Origin: Chromatiales bacterium
Lineage (GTDB): Bacteria > Pseudomonadota > Gammaproteobacteria > Chromatiales > Chromatiaceae
Length of the DNA: 45,093 bases
Direction of reading: 5' to 3'
NCBI GenBank assembly: GCA_028278145.1
Contig: JANQEV010000086.1
Span: forward strand, 1 to 45,093
The notes beneath the pieces are model-generated. The model was not told where the DNA came from, searched no databases, and saw nothing but the letters and a program-made list of their open reading frames with translations. This document shows, piece after piece, positions 8,579 to 15,710 of the stretch (positions are counted from its first letter, which is position 1; every line of letters begins with the position of its first letter). A program made the position numbers and the translations under genes.

Positions 8579-8721
8579 TTCCTAATGCAAATTAAAGCCC
8601 GCCTGAAAAATAATCCAAAGCGATATTAAAGTTCTGTGTCAGGCTGTCGAATTAGTGTTTTATAGGTCAGAGGTTCCTTAGGTAACCAATCAGTTAATCA
8701 ACTCAGAGTAGGGAGTCATAT

Positions 8722-9648
8722 ATGGCGGTTGAAAGGCGGGTTGCTGAAGCTTCGTCAGTACGTGCTTTTTTTCAGGACCAGTGGCAGTACTTGACTGAAC
8801 TGTTGGGTGTGGATGCAGATGGCTATGTACCTGGCGTATCAGACAGTCAGTCCCTGGGAGAGGCTGTGGATATGGTGGTGCAGGGTACCGATTCCCGGGT
8901 ACGTGCTGTTAGCAGTTATAAAAAACGTTTGCGTTCAGGTACCAGAGTGCTATTGGAGCATATCGATAGCATGGTCAACCATATGCCGGAACCTCTCAAG
9001 CTGTCTCGTCATAATTTTGTGTATGATCCTCAGGTCAGTGCTTTTTTCTCCAGTATGGACGAGATAGAAAAGCTCTGTTTCCAGAATCATGATATCAATC
9101 GGTTTATCGCTAAAGCACATACCACAGATACCGGGTCATTCTATGCGTTGCTGTTTGTGAAGTATCTGGAAAAGGATATTTATGGAAATGAACTTCAAGG
9201 CGACATTGTGCAGCGTGATGTCAAACAGACCCAGGTAATATTTACCGGTCATAGATTCATCGCTCCATCCAGAAATGGTATAGAAATACGTCAGGCTTTG
9301 AAGCAAGTGCTGTTTGAAAATGTTATTGAGCACCTCAAGATGGTATTGACCCGCCTGCGTCATGAAGAGGCACAACAGACAACAAGTGTTGTCGTTGACA
9401 CATCTGGGGTGCAATCACTCAATAACCCAGTGGAGTATTTAAACACATTGGTTGAACTGCTTGAGCTGCCACTGGATCTTGTGCGCTTGCAAGAGAGTAC
9501 AGTTAGACTAAATAAAATGGGTATGAAACTCTCCGCTGGTGATGACACCAATGGGGAGGAAATTCGTCTCAATCATCTGGAGATTGGTGAGGACTATACT
9601 GGCCTGCTGATGCTCACAGAAATACCCTGGGACAGCATCAGTAGATAG
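8722..9648 (+). CDS. Conserved-looking hypothetical protein, 308 aa
   Basis: I do not recognise a family. The protein is soluble in appearance, with no signal peptide or membrane helix, and is rich in predicted helices (VRAFFQDQWQYLTELLG, AVSSYKKRLRSGTRVLLEH, VLFENVIEHLKMVLTRLRHEEA). The codon use matches its neighbours and a Shine-Dalgarno-like GGGAG precedes the ATG. It lies alone between the RCK gene (143 bp upstream) and the HD-GYP gene (183 bp downstream), both on the same strand. A sigma-28-like -35 element upstream is not matched by a good -10. Confidence 0.65.
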   Translation: MAVERRVAEASSVRAFFQDQWQYLTELLGVDADGYVPGVSDSQSLGEAVDMVVQGTDSRVRAVSSYKKRLRSGTRVLLEHIDSMVNHMPEPLKLSRHNFVYDPQVSAFFSSMDEIEKLCFQNHDINRFIAKAHTTDTGSFYALLFVKYLEKDIYGNELQGDIVQRDVKQTQVIFTGHRFIAPSRNGIEIRQALKQVLFENVIEHLKMVLTRLRHEEAQQTTSVVVDTSGVQSLNNPVEYLNTLVELLELPLDLVRLQESTVRLNKMGMKLSAGDDTNGEEIRLNHLEIGEDYTGLLMLTEIPWDSISR

Positions 9649-9831
9649 ATTTCTTAGCATATACTCTACTTCCTCACTCGGAACCCATGGAACGATGTAC
9701 CTGCCAGGTAGATTTCTATCCGAAACACGGCTCATTGTAGTACAAGCAGCTATACTCTAGTCATATGCTATCTATATCCAGGCTGTAACAAATAATAGCA
9801 ACAAGAATAGAGGCAGGATGCTTGTTACATA

Positions 9832-11256
9832 ATGAAACAAAGACGCGACATACGTTCGATTCTGATCAAAAACCTTCTCCTGTTTCTGGTGATTGCGGCC
9901 ATTGTCTGGATGTTTCTGGTTGATTGGAGTACCCGCAGCCTGTTTATGAAGGGTATGGAAGATCACTCTGAAGCAGTGGCAGAGATCGTAAGGGCCGGTC
10001 TTACCTCACATATGAAGGCGAATATCATGGATAAGCGCAGCTTTTTCCTTGATGAGATCAAGAGTGCTGAGAATATTCGCAGCCTGACTATTGCCAGATC
10101 CGAGCAGGTCAATCAGCAGTATGGTGCTGGGCTGGCATCTGAGCGCCAGATTGACACTTTTACCAAACAGGTATTTGATTCCAAAGAGCCACTATTCATG
10201 GTCAACGGCCTTAAAAAAGACCCTGTCATGCGCGCCATTATTCCCTATGTGGCAACCAGTAGTGGTGAACTTAATTGTATGAGCTGCCATAAGGTAGCAG
10301 AGAATGCTGTCCTGGGGGCTGTGGATATCCAGATCGGTATTGGCGAGTATCGTGACCGTGGTTTGTTCAATCAACTGGTGATATTTGCCACGTTTACCAT
10401 TTTTCTATTTCTAATCGTCAGTTACACCTTTAACTCGATCCAGCGTATTATTTCCCAGCCTTTGGAATCTATTATCGCGCGCGCCCGTGAGGCGTATTAT
10501 AAAAGGCGGCCTATAGACCAGGCGGAGTTTGAGAGCCTTGAGCTAAAGAGTATTGCTAAGGAGATAAACCTCTTCAACCAGGAGCTGGTAAAGAGTCATG
10601 ATCAGTTGGAAGAAAAAAATATTGAACTGCTACATCTCAATGAAGAGATCGAAAGTACCCTTAAAGAGACAATATATACCATAGGCCTGATTGAGGCTCA
10701 TCGCTCTGATGAGACCAATTACCATACCAAGCGCGTAACCGAGTATTGCAGGCTGCTGGGTGAATTGGCTGGATTGAGCAAACGCGATGTCTATGTGCTG
10801 CATACTGCATCGCCATTGCATGATATCGGCAAGCTGGCTATTCCTGATTCGATTTTGAAAAAATGCAGTCCACTTGATGAACGGGAGTATGAGGTCATCA
10901 AGAGCCATCCTGAAATCGGGTATGAGATGCTACGACATTCGGATCGGGAGATATTGAAGATGGCAGCAATAATTGCCCGGCAGCATCAGGAGAAATGGGA
11001 CGGAACTGGCTATCCACAGGGCCTGAAAGGGGAGGAGATTCACATCTTTGGCCGGATTGTATCCCTGGTGGATGTGTTTGATGCACTTTCTATGCGTCGT
11101 TGTTACAAAGAGGCGTGGCCGCTGGAAGACGTGATAGAACACATCCGCGAGGAGAGTGGGAAGCAGTTTGATCCTGGTCTGGTGACGCTGTTTATCAGTA
11201 ACATCGATGCATTTATGGAGATTCGCAAACGCTACCATGCTGGTAAGTCAGATTGA
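9832..11256 (+). CDS. Membrane HD-GYP phosphodiesterase with periplasmic CXXCH haem-binding motif
   Basis: A 474-residue sensor protein. One helix near residues 12-32 precedes a periplasmic domain of about 150 residues with a CMSCH motif at 149-153, the classic attachment site for c-type haem; the second helix is at about 183-203. A HAMP-like stretch (QPLESIIARAREAYYKR) and a coiled coil (EEKNIELLHLNEEIEST) lead to the HD-GYP domain: HTKRV, the metal pair H330-D331 in PLHDIGKLAIPD, RQHQEKWDGTGYP with GYP at 393-395, and the closing VDVFDALSMRR. HD-GYP proteins hydrolyse cyclic di-GMP to GMP. The layout suggests that redox state or a gas bound at periplasmic haem controls turnover, and so motility or attachment. 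The haem is inferred from the motif only. Confidence 0.88.
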   Translation: MKQRRDIRSILIKNLLLFLVIAAIVWMFLVDWSTRSLFMKGMEDHSEAVAEIVRAGLTSHMKANIMDKRSFFLDEIKSAENIRSLTIARSEQVNQQYGAGLASERQIDTFTKQVFDSKEPLFMVNGLKKDPVMRAIIPYVATSSGELNCMSCHKVAENAVLGAVDIQIGIGEYRDRGLFNQLVIFATFTIFLFLIVSYTFNSIQRIISQPLESIIARAREAYYKRRPIDQAEFESLELKSIAKEINLFNQELVKSHDQLEEKNIELLHLNEEIESTLKETIYTIGLIEAHRSDETNYHTKRVTEYCRLLGELAGLSKRDVYVLHTASPLHDIGKLAIPDSILKKCSPLDEREYEVIKSHPEIGYEMLRHSDREILKMAAIIARQHQEKWDGTGYPQGLKGEEIHIFGRIVSLVDVFDALSMRRCYKEAWPLEDVIEHIREESGKQFDPGLVTLFISNIDAFMEIRKRYHAGKSD

Positions 11257-11448
11257 CCGGTAACCATCTCATTGTGTAAGCATCTCCGTTTTCAGCTTTA
11301 CCCAAACATCATCAATGGCATCCACTATCTTGTTAGCTCCCCGTGTATTTGTCTTGAGGATAAGCCGGTATTGAAAGCATAAAAGGCAACCACCAGGCAG
11401 TCTTCTTCTCCTGAATATCATCCACTGTTAACTAGTCAGGACACCTTG

Positions 11449-11478
11449 TTGACAAGGCAAATGCGAATGATTATCATT
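11449..11478 (+). promoter_or_regulatory. Sigma-70 promoter overlapped by a Fur box
   Basis: TTGACA (11449-11454), a 17-bp spacer and TATCAT (11472-11477) make a strong promoter. The sequence TGCGAATGATTATCA at 11462-11476 matches the 7-1-7 Fur palindrome at 12 of 14 positions and covers the spacer and -10. Iron-loaded Fur would block polymerase here, so the operon starting at 11512 should be induced by iron shortage. Confidence 0.8.
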
Positions 11479-11511
11479 AACGAAAGAGTTAGCCATTAGG
11501 GAGGGAAGATC

Positions 11512-11805
11512 ATGCAGCTGTGTATTGACGCCTGGTTGGAGCGCAAGGATCCAAGGATTCGCCTGTATGACAGTGACACCGGGTTAGAAATCGTATGCCT
11601 AGGGCCGAATGAGGTTAGGGAAATGGTGGAATCTGGAGATATCTGCCTGAGTGATGTTGATAACGAGGCGCCCTGCAGTGAGTTGATTGACCTATTACAG
11701 GATCGGATTGCAAGACATAGGGATCCAACCAGCCTGCGCCTGGCTCTGTATGGACTTACACGCAAAAGAGCTGATAAGCACACAGTCGGCCAATTGTCGG
11801 CATAG
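11512..11805 (+). CDS. Small Fur-regulated protein, 97 aa
   Basis: I do not recognise a family. The 97 residues are soluble and acidic with a patterned core (PRIRLYDSDTGLEIVCLGP, then NEVREMVESGDICLSDV) and a basic tail (ALYGLTRKRADKH). A GGGAGG-type ribosome site lies before the ATG. It is the first gene behind the Fur-overlapped promoter and ends 9 bp before the DUF2325 gene, so it is expected to rise when iron is scarce. Both facts suggest a role in iron sparing or iron-stress physiology, which remains inference. Confidence 0.75.
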   Translation: MQLCIDAWLERKDPRIRLYDSDTGLEIVCLGPNEVREMVESGDICLSDVDNEAPCSELIDLLQDRIARHRDPTSLRLALYGLTRKRADKHTVGQLSA

Positions 11806-11814
11806 GAAGTTTGC

Positions 11815-13026
11815 GTGTGTGACATAACGACGAAGAAAAAGCTCAGTTTTAAGGCTCCTGCAAAAAAAGGCCGTATGAAGCTCTGGGAGTTGAAAGAGCA
11901 TTTTCTATGCCCAATCCTGGGTACATGCCTCTCGATGAACGAATTGCGGAAAGTCCTGCGCCAGTCAGGAGTTACCATGCAAACTCAGGCCACAGATTAC
12001 GATCTGCACTCAGCAATGGTACATGCATCTGGAGAAAAGAGCAGGGCAGCACGCAATCTAAACAAGATGCTGGATCGCAAGTATGAACGTTGGATTCAGT
12101 TGCTGGCCAAGTGCAGTGACAATGGTGAACTGGAACAGCACTGGAAGGATGCCATGGGCAGTGGTGATATAGCAGGATGTTTCTGGGCGGTAATGACCCA
12201 TCCTCTATCCAGTGGTGATCTTATCCGGACGGCCTATGAAGATGTCCACATGCTGTCCCATATACAGGGGGCCTCCAACCGGGCTGATATGAAACGTCTG
12301 AAGTTTTTGGAGACTGAGGTAGCACAGTTGATGGAGACGGTAAATAAGACGCGGTGTAACCATAGTGAACAACTGAAGCAGCGGGATGAGCTTATCCGCC
12401 GGCAGGAGCATGAGATTCTGAAACTCGTTTCCAGGCAGACACAACAGAATAATCTACAGATAGAAGATGTTTTCAAGGACGAATTGCGTAAACAGAAGCA
12501 GGCTGCTGAAAAACGTGCCGACTGGGCAGAGGAACAGCTGGCACAGCGGGAGATGCAGATGGCTCAACTGCAGGAAGAGATGAGGGGTCTGAAAGAACTG
12601 CTGCTAGAGACACGGGAGGAACATGCGGCCATGGAGCAGACACTGTCCATGGTGCTTGCGGACAGAGATACCGGACCGGAGCAGGCGTCAGGCCTGGATC
12701 TGGATGGCAAACGTATTCTCTACGTTGGTGGACGTTCCACTCTCACTTCCCATATGCGCGCCATGGTGGAGGCGCACAACGGCATGTTTCAGCACCACGA
12801 TGGTGGGATTGAGGACAGCAAGAGCAGACTGAAGTGTCACTTGGCGGGTGCTGACATGGTTTTCTGTCCCATTGATTGTATTAGCCATGATGCCTGCCTG
12901 CGGGTTAAACGACACTGTCAGCAGCAGTCAAAGCAGTTTATCCCTCTACGCAGTTCGGGTCTCTCTACCTTTACTGCAGGACTCAGGCTGCATACTGCTC
13001 AGGCGGTCGGTGCTGTGGAGATGTAG
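11815..13026 (+). CDS. DUF2325 domain protein with central coiled coil
   Basis: A 403-residue protein. After a basic start comes a short cysteine/histidine motif EHFLCPILGTCLSMNELRKVL (H-x2-C-x5-C), which could bind metal. The region 155-290 is a long coiled coil rich in E, Q, K and R (LKFLETEVAQLMETVNK to ETREEHAAMEQTL). The C-terminal 100 residues form a DUF2325 domain: LDGKRILYVGGRSTLTSHMRAMVE, FQHHDGGIED, GADMVFCPIDCISHDA and KQFIPLRSSGLSTF. The biochemical role of DUF2325 is not settled. GTG 11815 is preferred because AGGAAG lies 5 bases ahead; the next in-frame ATG at 11875 has no such site. It is the second gene of the Fur-boxed operon. Confidence 0.85.
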   Translation: MCDITTKKKLSFKAPAKKGRMKLWELKEHFLCPILGTCLSMNELRKVLRQSGVTMQTQATDYDLHSAMVHASGEKSRAARNLNKMLDRKYERWIQLLAKCSDNGELEQHWKDAMGSGDIAGCFWAVMTHPLSSGDLIRTAYEDVHMLSHIQGASNRADMKRLKFLETEVAQLMETVNKTRCNHSEQLKQRDELIRRQEHEILKLVSRQTQQNNLQIEDVFKDELRKQKQAAEKRADWAEEQLAQREMQMAQLQEEMRGLKELLLETREEHAAMEQTLSMVLADRDTGPEQASGLDLDGKRILYVGGRSTLTSHMRAMVEAHNGMFQHHDGGIEDSKSRLKCHLAGADMVFCPIDCISHDACLRVKRHCQQQSKQFIPLRSSGLSTFTAGLRLHTAQAVGAVEM

Positions 13027-13095
13027 CAAAGATGTGACTACATGGATAACAGTATTAAAGCGGAAGTAACATTCAACAAAAATGGAGATGTCTAA

Positions 13096-13401
13096 ATGAC
13101 AGCAACAGAGACAAGCAAGATTGAAAAAATGGATGAAACACTATCTTTTCTGATGAGCAGGTTTGCAGTACACCAGTCCCAGTGGCAGATAGAAGCTATT
13201 GTGGAACATCTACAGATGTTGGTAGAGCTTACCAGGGGTTACCAGCAGAAACGCTATGCTGGACTGTTAGCTATCTGGCGAAACATCCATGACACTACTG
13301 AGCTGGAGAAAAGCGCGTTGAACAAGCATGGTTGGCGGGTCAGCCTGATGGGGATGCTGGACTCCAGACGTAGCAAGGAACGAATGGCAGTAGGGTATTA
13401 A
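13096..13401 (+). CDS. Small hypothetical protein, 101 aa, in Fur operon
   Basis: I do not recognise a family. The protein is helical and soluble (MDETLSFLMSRFAVHQSQWQ, EAIVEHLQMLVELTRGYQQ) with a basic C-terminus (LDSRRSKERMAVGY). GGAG lies 8 bases before the ATG. A 17-codon frame (13042-13095) ends at the base just before this start, which could allow translational coupling to the DUF2325 gene upstream. It is followed after one base by a 32-codon membrane peptide gene, so the four genes look like one transcript under the Fur-overlapped promoter. Confidence 0.7.
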   Translation: MTATETSKIEKMDETLSFLMSRFAVHQSQWQIEAIVEHLQMLVELTRGYQQKRYAGLLAIWRNIHDTTELEKSALNKHGWRVSLMGMLDSRRSKERMAVGY

Positions 13402-13402
13402 T

Positions 13403-13501
13403 ATGACCAATCAAAAACCAAATTCCATATTCTATGCCTTTCTACCTCAGGTCATGACAGTTGGATTGATGTTGCTGTGGCTTCTTTCACAGGCGCAATA
13501 A
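13403..13501 (+). CDS. Single-helix membrane micropeptide, 32 aa
   Basis: A short frame of 32 codons starting one base after the stop of the 101-aa gene. The peptide has a polar start (MTNQKPNSIFYAF), then a hydrophobic span (LPQVMTVGLMLLLW-type, about residues 10-29) and a short polar tail (SQAQ), the typical shape of a small single-pass inner-membrane subunit or regulator. TAGGGTATT before the ATG offers a weak ribosome site; coupling to the upstream stop is likely. No terminator is clear directly after it. The composition and tight spacing speak for a real gene, but the length alone cannot exclude chance. Confidence 0.5.
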   Translation: MTNQKPNSIFYAFLPQVMTVGLMLLWLLSQAQ

Positions 13502-13742
13502 AACTCGCTCGAAATTATTTTTTGCTAAGAGAATATTAAATTACACCAGGTGTAGATTATAAAGGGGGCTTTGGCTCTCGTTTTTCTTTTCGGAAGAGGA
13601 GGCTGAATCTCTATTGACATTTTTCAATGAAGCACCCTTTTGATTGCTATATAAAAACCCCCCGGAAAAATGAAATAGCCACTTCCTTTGTGAGATAGGG
13701 TCTGAAACAGCTGGTCTTCGTAAGCAATCATCATTGAGATTC

Positions 13743-13997
13743 ATGAACAAGAAAAGTAAATATGTTATTCCTGTCCATGTGATTGAACAGGTTGCTAATT
13801 GTAATAAGGACATGGCCTGTATGACAGATCATGACTATCAGCTTTGCGATGCGAAACACTCCTATGCCGACCCAAGATTTACGGTCATTTCCTGTAAATC
13901 GCCTGACCGTAACTGTAATTACAGATTATTTTCAAATAGCACATATCTATGCGCCTGCCCGGTTAGGGCATATATCTTCAAATGGTACGGCGAATAA
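13743..13997 (+). CDS. Cysteine-rich hypothetical protein, 84 aa
   Basis: I do not recognise a family. The protein has seven cysteines at 20, 26, 35, 51, 58, 70 and 72, including a closing CAC at 70-72 followed by PVRAYIF, and blocks that look constrained (DHDYQLCDAKHSYADP, FTVISCK, NCNYRLFS). There is no signal peptide, so the cysteines would sit in the reducing cytoplasm and may bind a metal or an iron-sulfur cluster. ATG 13743 is chosen over an upstream non-ATG codon. It is separated from the Fur operon by 241 bp that contain no other gene and lies just before a secreted six-cysteine peptide gene. Confidence 0.6.
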   Translation: MNKKSKYVIPVHVIEQVANCNKDMACMTDHDYQLCDAKHSYADPRFTVISCKSPDRNCNYRLFSNSTYLCACPVRAYIFKWYGE

Positions 13998-14163
13998 CTA
14001 GCCAAGCCTGTATATACAAAAACAACGCTCTCCCCTGTTTCTTAGGCAACTCAAATGATATTCGTACAATACGTGCGACCTGTTGGTTTGAGGGATCTGA
14101 TAAAAATATACGCTATATTTAATTAGTAACGTTCTGATGAGATATCTTCCCAGGGGGTAATTT

Positions 14164-14415
14164 ATGAAAAGTCTATTTCTAGTTTTGGTGCTATGCCTGG
14201 CTTCATTTGCTATTGTAGATGGTGTAGAAGAGAAAGTGCACAACAAAAATAGTACGACTCATATCAATAACCATCTGGTAAAAGTATTGAATATAGCGGC
14301 TGCCCAAGGGCCACTATGCAGTGATGGCTCCCGTTGCGATGCAAAATATAACTATTGCTGTGATATTAGGGGAATACCAACCTGTGTATATAAGTTGTCT
14401 GACTGTCGCGAATAA
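14164..14415 (+). CDS. Secreted six-cysteine (knottin-like spacing) peptide
   Basis: An 83-residue precursor. MKSLFLVLVLCLASFAIVDG looks like a cleavable signal peptide. A polar segment of about 30 residues (EEKVHNKNSTTHINNHL) follows, then a compact C-terminal domain with six cysteines: C52-x5-C58-x6-C65-C66-x7-C74-x6-C81. A CC pair in the third and fourth positions is the spacing class of inhibitor cystine knots, common in eukaryotic toxins and rare in bacteria. A strong AGGGGGT ribosome site stands before the ATG, and a hairpin terminator follows. The likely product is a disulfide-stapled periplasmic or extracellular peptide; target and function are unknown. Confidence 0.7.
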   Translation: MKSLFLVLVLCLASFAIVDGVEEKVHNKNSTTHINNHLVKVLNIAAAQGPLCSDGSRCDAKYNYCCDIRGIPTCVYKLSDCRE

Positions 14416-14445
14416 TTAGATTCATTGTAGTCACGATTCTAGACG

Positions 14446-14478
14446 CCCCGCTATGGTTCGCCCTGGTGGGGTTTGTTT
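14446..14478 (+). terminator. Probable intrinsic terminator after six-cysteine peptide gene
   Basis: CCCCGCTA (14446-14453) pairs with TGGTGGGG (14464-14471), allowing two G-T pairs, around a 10-base loop, followed by TTTGTTT. It lies 30 bp after the stop codon of the peptide gene and before the SRAP gene. Confidence 0.5.
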
Positions 14479-14529
14479 ATAGTAGTGACATGTTCAGTGC
14501 TAAGCAGCTATGACAGCTATAATTCCATC

Positions 14530-15189
14530 ATGTGCGGTCGTTTCTATCTTGATAGTCCTACTGAGTACCTCCAAGAGGTGTTTAATGTCGAAAGTAGCCT
14601 ATTAATTACACCGAGATTTAACATAGCACCTACTCAAAAGATTATTGTGGTTCGACATCGCGATCATGTCCGGGAATTGGTACAGCTGCGTTGGGGATTA
14701 ATACCATCCTGGTCAAAAGAGGCAAAATCTAACTACAGCATGATCAATGCCAGGGCTGAAACAGTGGCCGAGAAGCCTGCCTATCGTGCTGCATTCAAGA
14801 AACGCCGCTGTCTGATTCCTGCCTCTGGGTTTTACGAGTGGAAACCAGATAAAAGCGGGAAACAGCCGTATGCTATCTGCAAATCAGATGGTAGCTTGAT
14901 GGCTTTTGCTGGACTGTGGGAGCATTGGGAAGGTGATAGTGATGTTATTGAGTCATGTTCTATCATCGTTACCGAGGCTAATGACCAGGTGAGGACTGTA
15001 CATGATCGTATGCCGGTAATCTTACAGCCAGATACTTTCAACCAATGGTTGGATGAAGAGGCAACAGCTGATGGATTACAGGATTTATTGCTACCGTCTT
15101 CAGTAAAACTAGACATCTATCCAGTTTCCAAGAAAGTGAACAGTCCCAGTTATGATTCAGCAGAGCTGCTTCAGCATTTTGGTAGTTAG
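14530..15189 (+). CDS. SRAP-domain protein (YedK/HMCES family), DNA-protein crosslink sensor of abasic sites
   Basis: A 219-residue protein whose whole length is a SRAP domain. It begins MCGRF, so removal of Met exposes the catalytic Cys2, which forms a thiazolidine link to abasic sites in single-stranded DNA and shields them from cleavage. The other active-site residues are visible: N73 in INARAET, E103 in SGFYEWK, and H158 in VHDRMPVIL. The substrate groove motifs RWGLIPSW and PRFNIAPTQ are present. ATG 14530 is chosen because the enzyme needs Cys at position 2; the frame is open 19 codons further upstream, but that would bury the cysteine. It has its own transcription unit after the peptide-gene terminator. 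Confidence 0.92.
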   Translation: MCGRFYLDSPTEYLQEVFNVESSLLITPRFNIAPTQKIIVVRHRDHVRELVQLRWGLIPSWSKEAKSNYSMINARAETVAEKPAYRAAFKKRRCLIPASGFYEWKPDKSGKQPYAICKSDGSLMAFAGLWEHWEGDSDVIESCSIIVTEANDQVRTVHDRMPVILQPDTFNQWLDEEATADGLQDLLLPSSVKLDIYPVSKKVNSPSYDSAELLQHFGS

Positions 15190-15321
15190 TGGACTGCCCT
15201 AATAGCCCCATCCTACCCTTGATGAGTCTTGTCTTTGCAAGTATAGGCTGGGAACGACGCAAAGCCGCGTAACTTACATCTCAACACCACCCCGCTAGGG
15301 TGACGCATATAAGCCAGAAAT

Positions 15322-15353
15322 AAAAAAAGGGTTACGAAATATCGTAACCCTTT
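15322..15353 (-). terminator. Intrinsic terminator of tRNA-Leu
   Basis: AAAGGGTTACG and CGTAACCCTTT form an 11-bp perfect stem with a 6-base loop. On the minus strand the stem runs into seven T residues, 10 bp beyond the tRNA 3' end. Confidence 0.88.
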
Positions 15354-15363
15354 GTTTCTTAAG

Positions 15364-15450
15364 TGGTGCCGAGGAGAGGACTTGAACCTCCACGGGCCAA
15401 AGCCCACTAGCACCTGAAGCTAGCGTGTCTACCAATTTCACCACCTCGGC
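15364..15450 (-). tRNA. tRNA-Leu (anticodon CAG)
   Basis: The minus strand reads GCCGAGGTGGTGAAATTGG... and ends CCTCGGCA-CCA. The acceptor stem GCCGAGG/CCTCGGC is perfect. The anticodon stem CTAGC/GCTAG holds the loop TTCAGGT with anticodon CAG. A long variable arm (GGGCTTTGGCCC region) and the T-arm GGTTCAAGTCC mark a class II leucine tRNA. CCA is encoded. Confidence 0.97.
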
Positions 15451-15499
15451 AAACGCCAGATTGCTAATAAAATACAACCACAACCTTGCGAGACGGCGA

Positions 15500-15528
15500 A
15501 CTTTACCGTTACCTGGTTTAGTTGTCAA
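15500..15528 (-). promoter_or_regulatory. Candidate promoter of tRNA-Leu
   Basis: On the minus strand TTGACA (15528-15523), a 17-bp spacer and TAAAGT (15505-15500; four of six in the -10) lie about 50 bp before the tRNA 5' end. Confidence 0.35.
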
Positions 15529-15710
15529 TGGCTCTACCCTATAGATCAAACGAATGATCACTCTGTTGCATTAGAGCTGTTACAGAGTATCGCCATGACC
15601 GTTACACCGTCTTCTTACCACTGATGTTTATGATTTCTGCAGCTATTGGGACAGGTGCTGTGTTCAGAGGTTACAATACAGTATTAGACGCCTACCAAGG
15701 ATTATTGATT

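Noticed and set aside
8627..8653. Sigma-28-like promoter before the 308-aa gene
   Set aside because: TAAAGTTC fits the -35 with 11-bp spacing, but GTCGAATT matches only half of GCCGATAA.
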